Virus record (IMG/VR): IMGVR_UViG_3300032093_000596
Span: 1-30,047 of that record
Source of the DNA: a virus
Strand: one strand, 5' to 3'
DNA: 30,047 nt
Below the pieces are notes generated by a model. That model saw only the letters and a program-made list of their open reading frames with translations, was not told the DNA's origin and searched no databases. A program made the position numbers and the translations under genes. How positions within the stretch are numbered: the first letter of the stretch is position 1; the number at the start of each line of letters is the position of its first letter. Shown here one piece after another: positions 26,301 through 30,047 of this stretch.

Positions 26301-26635
26301 GTGTAGTAATAGAGGGGAAAGAAAGAATGGCAGAAAATAAATCTAAAATCAATAAAGTTCTGCCTCATGAATATGGATGCGAAATTCTTCTAGAAAAAAC
26401 TACTGTAGAAAAGGCAAAGGATTCTTCACTTCCAAATGATGCATATTTAATTTGGTATATTGTAGATGGTGAAGAATACATCGATCTAACTCGTTGCCCC
26501 AAACGAGTGAATCTTTTTGATATGTATTATGACAAGTATGGTCCCGGTGCCGTTAAAAAGATTGATTTTGGATATGGTAGAACTAATCCAAAACTTTGGG
26601 GATATAAACAACCAGAGAAAAAGAAAAGAAAATGA
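26297..26635 (+). CDS. Conserved small phage protein, unknown function
   Basis: A 112-residue protein (MSVVIEGKERMAENKSKINK...) with EYGCEILLEKTTVEKAKDSSL, YLIWYIVDGEEYIDLTRCPKRVNLFDMYYDKYG and a Lys/Arg end. Coupled by ATGA to both neighbours. The pattern is common in cyanophage genomes, with no known function. Confidence 0.7.
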   Translation: MSVVIEGKERMAENKSKINKVLPHEYGCEILLEKTTVEKAKDSSLPNDAYLIWYIVDGEEYIDLTRCPKRVNLFDMYYDKYGPGAVKKIDFGYGRTNPKLWGYKQPEKKKRK

Positions 26636-26847
26636 GTGCAGGATTTGGTGCTGAAAGAGCAAAGAATGGTAAAGCAGTAGTAATTATTAATGATGATGAA
26701 GTCACTAAACTTTTAAAAAGATATAAAAAAATTAAAAAATATAGAAATTCCTCTTTATATAAAATTAAAACCATGGATGGTAATGAGACAATTATAAGTT
26801 CTTTATTGGACGATTTGGAGCAAGAACTTGATAATGGAAATATTTGA
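26632..26847 (+). CDS. Small basic protein of unknown function
   Basis: A 71-residue protein (MSAGFGAERAKNGKAVVIIN...) with a basic middle (LLKRYKKIKKYR) and an acidic end. Overlaps the 2OG-oxygenase gene by 14 bases. No family recognised. Confidence 0.65.
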   Translation: MSAGFGAERAKNGKAVVIINDDEVTKLLKRYKKIKKYRNSSLYKIKTMDGNETIISSLLDDLEQELDNGNI

Positions 26848-27502
26848 TACTTTTTACTGTCCTGTTTTAGTAAATAAATCATCTCCATCAGAACAAACTG
26901 TTTTTGGGATGAAGGAAATAATTAAATATGAAGAGAATGAATATTTGGAATCTGACTCAAATACAAGTTATGTTGGTGATAAAGTCTGCTTTGACAAATT
27001 GCATACTTTTAAAGAATTTGATTGGTTAAATAATGAAGTCAATAAAATGCTTTTAGAATTTATTGACGTATATGGTATAGAAAGTGATAAATGTAACTTC
27101 TATGTGCAAAAATGCTGGCCTGTTATTTTAAAAAATGGAGATGTTGGATTATTTCCCCATTCTCATCCAAATTCTCACATTAGTTTTGTTTATTACTTAC
27201 AGACTGAGCCTGACAATAAAACCGGTCAATTATATTTTAAACGTAGATTGGATTGGTGGGATGGGACTGTTCCATTCGAAGAAGGTACAATCTCTATTCC
27301 TGCTATTACTAATAACTGTTTGATGTTTCCTTCATCTTTGCGTCATTGGGTAGATGACTATTATGGAGAAACACCTAGAATTTCTATAACCTATGACATT
27401 ACAATTACAAGTAAAAATATACCAGGATTAGTTAATAGAGAAATGATGTTTTCTGATCCTGTTTTCTGGAGAAAATTAAATGGGAAAACATTATCTACTT
27501 AA
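26834..27502 (+). CDS. 2-oxoglutarate/Fe(II)-dependent oxygenase
   Basis: A 222-residue protein that resembles the small phage 2OG-Fe(II) oxygenases. PHSHPNSHISFVYYL holds the first iron ligands (H-x-H or H-x-N pattern around residue 110), and LMFPSSLRHWVDDYYGETPRISITYD has the distal His and the Arg that binds 2-oxoglutarate. Such enzymes hydroxylate protein, nucleic acid or small molecules; the substrate is not predictable here. They are frequent in T4-like cyanophages. The C-terminus overlaps speD. Confidence 0.82.
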   Translation: MEIFDTFYCPVLVNKSSPSEQTVFGMKEIIKYEENEYLESDSNTSYVGDKVCFDKLHTFKEFDWLNNEVNKMLLEFIDVYGIESDKCNFYVQKCWPVILKNGDVGLFPHSHPNSHISFVYYLQTEPDNKTGQLYFKRRLDWWDGTVPFEEGTISIPAITNNCLMFPSSLRHWVDDYYGETPRISITYDITITSKNIPGLVNREMMFSDPVFWRKLNGKTLST

Positions 27503-27806
27503 CTTATATGGTTGCTCATTTGTTCTTTTGGACGATGAGCGTTGTCTTATAGATTTATTAGAAAATGCCGCAATTGCCAGCGGTGCCACAGTGGTTCAAA
27601 CAATATCAAAAAAGTTTGAACCACAAGGGGTAACTGTAATCTGTTTATTATCAGAAAGTCATATCAGCATTCATACATGGCCAGAAGAAGGTAAAGCCGC
27701 TGTGGATGTATATACTTGCGGTGATTGTAATCCCAAGATTGGATGTGATATTATCATAGAGCAGTTGTATGCACAGAACCATACATTGAGTTATATAGAA
27801 CGGTAA
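27480..27806 (+). CDS. speD: S-adenosylmethionine decarboxylase proenzyme
   Basis: A 108-residue SpeD. ESHISIHTWPEEGKAAVDVYTCGD contains the self-cleavage site between Glu59 and Ser60, where Ser60 becomes the pyruvoyl group, plus His65 and the catalytic Cys80. It makes decarboxylated SAM for spermidine synthesis. Phage spermidine can neutralise packaged DNA or support translation. It overlaps the oxygenase gene by 23 bases. The next genes have their own promoter. Confidence 0.93.
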   Translation: MGKHYLLNLYGCSFVLLDDERCLIDLLENAAIASGATVVQTISKKFEPQGVTVICLLSESHISIHTWPEEGKAAVDVYTCGDCNPKIGCDIIIEQLYAQNHTLSYIER

Positions 27807-27822
27807 CAAAAGTAACAAAAGT
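27804..27822 (+). repeat. Direct 9-bp repeat before a promoter
   Basis: GTAACAAAA occurs twice in tandem directly after the speD stop and just upstream of the -35 box. It may be an activator site or chance. Confidence 0.35.
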
Positions 27823-27825
27823 TCT

Positions 27826-27853
27826 TGCATAACTATATTAACGGGTCTATAAT
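27826..27853 (+). promoter_or_regulatory. Sigma70-type promoter for the riboswitch transcript
   Basis: TTGCAT (27826-27831), a 16-base spacer and TATAAT (27848-27853). Initiation would fall at about 27860, where the aptamer begins. Confidence 0.7.
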
Positions 27854-27860
27854 GACCTTA

Positions 27861-27953
27861 CGTTCATCGGAGAAATCCGACGCAAGTAGGACGGCGGAAC
27901 GGAACGTTCATTCGCTATTCGCATATAGCGAACGCAAACCGCCCGAAGGAACG
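27861..27953 (+). ncRNA. Glutamine-riboswitch-like RNA (glnA / Downstream-peptide type)
   Basis: The sequence carries the hallmark blocks of the glutamine riboswitch group: CGTTCA (27861-27866), a P2 hairpin TCGG/CCGA, then CGCAAGTAGG (27881-27890), and CCGAAGGAACG (27943-27953). P1 pairs CGTTC with GAACG. P3 is GGCGG (near 27894) with CCGCC (27939-27943), but its loop is expanded and holds an extra hairpin TTCGCTAT/ATAGCGAA (27911-27932). Downstream-peptide RNAs of cyanobacteria and cyanophages lie upstream of short genes, as here. The consensus usually reads ACGGAAGTAGG; here one G is C. Confidence 0.75.
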
Positions 27954-27985
27954 GGACTAACAATCTCATTCTGGAAGAAATCCTA

Positions 27986-28123
27986 ATGGCTAAAGTAGTA
28001 TATCGTGGCATCGAGTATGATACCCAGAAGCGTCTGGAGTATCAACAACAAATGATGCAACAACCCCAACAGTATAACGAAACCTATCGTGGTGTTAAGT
28101 TTACTAAGGAGGGTCACAAATGA
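27986..28123 (+). CDS. YRG-motif small protein under a glutamine-type riboswitch
   Basis: A 45-residue protein with two copies of the same motif: VVYRGIEYDT (residues 4-13) and ETYRGVKFTK (32-41), linked by a Gln-rich stretch (QQQMMQQPQQ). The YRG-x-x-Y/F repeats resemble DUF4278 proteins of cyanobacteria, a group that I believe includes small regulators binding the nitrogen sensor PII; that link is inference. It lies 32 bases downstream of the riboswitch, with GGAAG ahead of the ATG. If the RNA senses glutamine, this peptide is produced according to the host's nitrogen state. Confidence 0.8.
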   Translation: MAKVVYRGIEYDTQKRLEYQQQMMQQPQQYNETYRGVKFTKEGHK

Positions 28124-28218
28124 AGAAACTCAATGTACTTCAACTCATTAAAGAGCAGAAGCTAAAAGAAAATCGTCGTTATCAAGCATCTATTGCTCAA
28201 CTTGTTGGTAATAGATAA
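28120..28218 (+). CDS. Tiny basic protein
   Basis: A 32-residue protein (MKKLNVLQLIKEQKLKENRR...) coupled to the YRG gene by ATGA overlap and ended by a strong terminator, so the two share the riboswitch transcript. Helical and basic; unknown function. Confidence 0.6.
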   Translation: MKKLNVLQLIKEQKLKENRRYQASIAQLVGNR

Positions 28219-28241
28219 TGTTTGAAAAAAATGTTTAAATC

Positions 28242-28270
28242 AGAGGGGACTTGACTCCCCTCTTTTTTTT
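28242..28270 (+). terminator. Rho-independent terminator
   Basis: AGAGGGGA (28242-28249) and TCCCCTCT (28256-28263) form an 8-bp stem with a 6-base loop, then a run of T. Confidence 0.95.
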
Positions 28271-28302
28271 GTATATAATTAGCTTTGTCAGCGTTCATAT
28301 GA

Positions 28303-28476
28303 ATGGATAGAGAGAAGCTTAAGTTAATTGTCAGAAATCTTGAATCTCTGGTAGAATGTTTAAAGTCGGAGATTTATTCTGATGTAGATTCTTATAAACT
28401 GAATTATGAGGAAGTTGTTCCTTATCTTGCCGACTATGACGAAATTTTTGAGGATAGTGATTTAGATGACTATTGA
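28303..28476 (+). CDS. Small acidic phage protein
   Basis: A 57-residue protein (MDREKLKLIVRNLESLVECL...) with a helical start and an acidic end (YDEIFEDSDLDDY). The MDREKLK...LVE.LKSEIYSDVD start is familiar from cyanophage genomes. Its end overlaps the thyX start by 11 bases. Unknown function. Confidence 0.7.
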   Translation: MDREKLKLIVRNLESLVECLKSEIYSDVDSYKLNYEEVVPYLADYDEIFEDSDLDDY

Positions 28477-29188
28477 GAATTATACTGAATTCGAGTTCAT
28501 GAAACCAGAAGTAAAACTCATCAGTGTTACTCCGGATGCAGAGAAGCACATGGCTTATTGTGCAAGAGTGAGTAATCCTGCTAATCAAGAGAATGAGAAG
28601 TTCTCTGGACTGCTCAAGTATTGTATTCAACATCAACACTGGAGTATCTTTGAGCAAGCGAGTATGACTGTAGAAATTAATACTACTCGTGGTATTGCGG
28701 CTCAAATTTTGCGTCACCGTAGTTTTACATATCAAGAATTTTCTCAACGATATGCTGACGCAAATCTTTTGAATAAGACTATTCCTCTTCCTGAACTCCG
28801 TCGTCAGGATACCAAGAATCGTCAGAATAGTATTGATGATATTCCTGACTATCTGCGTTTGACTCTTACAGAAGATATCCGTGTTCATTTTGAGCAGTCT
28901 CTACGCCTCTATAATCGCCTTCTGGAGAAAGGAGTAGCAAAGGAGTGTGCAAGGTTCGTACTGCCGCTAGCGACCCCTACACGCCTCTATATGACCGGTT
29001 CTGTGCGGTCATGGATACACTACATCGATCTTCGCTCTGCACATGGAACACAGAAGGAACACATGGAGATTGCAGAACTTGTTCGTTGCATCTTCACCTG
29101 CCAGTTTCCTGCAGTATCTGAAGCACTTGGTTGGACTCGCGAAGGATGTTCGGATTGTATTGATCCCCCTTCGATTACTATTGAATAA
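28466..29188 (+). CDS. thyX: Flavin-dependent thymidylate synthase
   Basis: A 240-residue ThyX. The family signature RHRxxSxNExSxRY appears as RHRSFTYQEFSQRY (residues 83-96), with T and Q in two usual S/N positions. It makes dTMP from dUMP using FAD, NADPH and methylene-tetrahydrofolate, for phage DNA synthesis. The C-terminal part has RSWIHYIDLRSAHGTQKEH, the substrate-binding region. An alternative start at 28499 (MKPEVKLIS) gives a form 11 residues shorter and is quite possible. Confidence 0.93.
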   Translation: MTIENYTEFEFMKPEVKLISVTPDAEKHMAYCARVSNPANQENEKFSGLLKYCIQHQHWSIFEQASMTVEINTTRGIAAQILRHRSFTYQEFSQRYADANLLNKTIPLPELRRQDTKNRQNSIDDIPDYLRLTLTEDIRVHFEQSLRLYNRLLEKGVAKECARFVLPLATPTRLYMTGSVRSWIHYIDLRSAHGTQKEHMEIAELVRCIFTCQFPAVSEALGWTREGCSDCIDPPSITIE

Positions 29189-29191
29189 ATA
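29184..29191 (+). promoter_or_regulatory. Late promoter
   Basis: AATAAATA overlaps the thyX stop codon and lies 27 bases before the TTG start of the next gene. Confidence 0.5.
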
Positions 29192-29217
29192 TCCTTACAT
29201 ACAATGGAGGAATAAAT

Positions 29218-29466
29218 TTGGCAACATATCCTGTTATTAATAAAAATACTGGAGAACAAAAAGAAGTCGTTCTCAGTGTTCATGATTGGGATCAATGGAA
29301 AAAAGATAATCCTGAGTGGGATAGGGATTGGTCAGACCCATCCACTTGCCCCTCTTCCGGAGAAGTCGGAGAAGTTTATGATAGACTTAAGAAGTCTCAT
29401 CCAGGTTGGAATGATGTTCTCCACAAAGCATCAAAAGTCCCAGGTTCAACAGTAAAACCAATTTAA
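29218..29466 (+). CDS. Conserved small cyanophage protein, TTG start
   Basis: An 82-residue protein that starts at TTG (MATYPVINKNTGEQKEVVLS), with GGAGG eight bases upstream that decides the start. The frame includes DWDQWKKDNPEWDRDWSDPSTCPSSGE and a C-terminal SHPGWNDVLHKASKVPGS. This 'ATYPVINK.TGEQKE' family is common in T4-like cyanophages near phoH; it resembles small FmdB-type proteins only weakly. Function unknown. Confidence 0.78.
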   Translation: MATYPVINKNTGEQKEVVLSVHDWDQWKKDNPEWDRDWSDPSTCPSSGEVGEVYDRLKKSHPGWNDVLHKASKVPGSTVKPI

Positions 29467-29473
29467 TTTTTTT

Positions 29474-30047
29474 ATGGCAAGAAGAAGAAAAGAAGACCAA
29501 CCAATTGGTGTTGGAATGACGGCTAAACAAATGAAGCGCAAAAAACCAATCAGTCTTGATTTGATGCGAGACATTGAACCTCTGACAGATAATCAAAAGC
29601 TTTTATTTGGGGCATATGAAAAGGGTCAACATATAGTTGCTTATGGATGTGCTGGAACAGGAAAGACCTTCATCACTCTTTATAATGCACTTCAAGATGT
29701 TCTTGATGAAAGAAGTCCTTACGAAAAAATTTATATTGTAAGGTCTCTTGTTGCCACTCGTGAGATTGGTTTTCTCCCAGGAGACCATGAAGATAAGTCT
29801 TCACTTTATCAGATTCCGTATAAGAATATGGTAAAGTATATGTTCCAAATGCCAGATGATGCATCATTTGAAATGCTCTATGGAAACCTCAAAACTCAAG
29901 GAACGATTAGTTTTTGGAGTACTTCTTTTATTCGCGGAACTACTCTGGACAATGCAATCATTATTGTAGATGAATTTCAAAATCTAAACTATCATGAACT
30001 CGATAGTATCATTACTCGTGTTGGTGAGAACTCTAAGATTATGTTCT
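29474..30047 (+). CDS. phoH: PhoH-like ATPase, partial at window edge
   Basis: 191 codons are visible before the window ends. The Walker A motif GCAGTGKT is at residues 58-65, followed by YIVRSLVATREIGFLPG and the Walker B IIIVDEFQN near residue 158. PhoH proteins are ATPases, with a helicase/nuclease role proposed for some, and are widespread in cyanophages; they belong to the phosphate-stress regulon in some bacteria. The basic N-terminus (MARRRKEDQP) precedes the core. Start ATG is in a T-rich stretch without a strong ribosome site. Confidence 0.93.
   Translation, partial: MARRRKEDQPIGVGMTAKQMKRKKPISLDLMRDIEPLTDNQKLLFGAYEKGQHIVAYGCAGTGKTFITLYNALQDVLDERSPYEKIYIVRSLVATREIGFLPGDHEDKSSLYQIPYKNMVKYMFQMPDDASFEMLYGNLKTQGTISFWSTSFIRGTTLDNAIIIVDEFQNLNYHELDSIITRVGENSKIMF

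Noticed and set aside
1-30047. CRISPR arrays, insertion sequences or prophage integration genes
   Set aside because: No regularly spaced repeats, transposase, integrase or long terminal inverted repeats were seen; the only mobile elements are the intron and endonuclease genes.

Overview
The window looks like a slice of a T4-like cyanomyovirus that infects marine Synechococcus or Prochlorococcus. It carries phage copies of the photosystem II genes psbA (D1) and psbD (D2), two high-light-inducible proteins, a plant-type ferredoxin, phoH, speD, thyX and a glutaredoxin. It also has a run of tRNA genes, T4-type late promoters (TATAAATA and close variants) and many very small, overlapping genes. 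I see no integrase, transposase or CRISPR array, and no gap between genes exceeds about 200 bases.

Layout. 1-1328: three leftward, translationally coupled genes for exported proteins. 1344-1443: a divergent control region. 1545-3540: exported or membrane-associated proteins, including a tail-type lysozyme and an RlpA-like double-psi barrel protein. 3543-8145: tRNAs Arg(TCT), Asn(GTT), Thr(TGT), Gly(TCC), Ser(TGA) and Pro(TGG), a tRNA-shaped RNA, two small putative outer-membrane barrels, an HNH endonuclease and a dozen tiny genes, several with membrane segments. Strong sigma70-type promoters with 16-18 bp spacers recur here. 8221-9117: three further small genes and a terminator.

9142-18254 is an AT-rich, tightly coupled ten-gene glycan island. 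Its order is fucosyltransferase (GT11), ABO-type GT6 transferase, TylF-like methyltransferase, HAD-nucleotidyltransferase fusion, GDPD-like protein, two related putative glycosyltransferases, a possible GT-B enzyme, an HtrL/YibB-like enzyme, a GT4 enzyme and a GT25 enzyme (the GDPD-like gene makes it eleven reading frames in all). The GT11 plus GT6 pair could build a blood-group-A/B-like epitope on the virion or the host surface.

18353-23572 is a photosynthesis block: hli, ferredoxin, a mini-hli, a peroxiredoxin, psbA and psbD. psbA is split by a 258-nt group I intron between codons 336 and 337. Two free-standing homing-type endonucleases lie between psbA and psbD, and a third (HNH-like) follows psbD. 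Two of the endonuclease genes in the window (5916 and 23602) have a late promoter whose start point falls inside a hairpin that covers the ribosome-binding or start region.

24079-30047: small conserved cyanophage genes, glutaredoxin, a 2OG-Fe(II) oxygenase, speD, a glutamine-riboswitch-like RNA controlling a YRG-motif peptide, thyX and the start of phoH. During infection these genes would keep PSII and electron flow running, adjust nitrogen, polyamine and nucleotide metabolism, and remodel glycans and the envelope.
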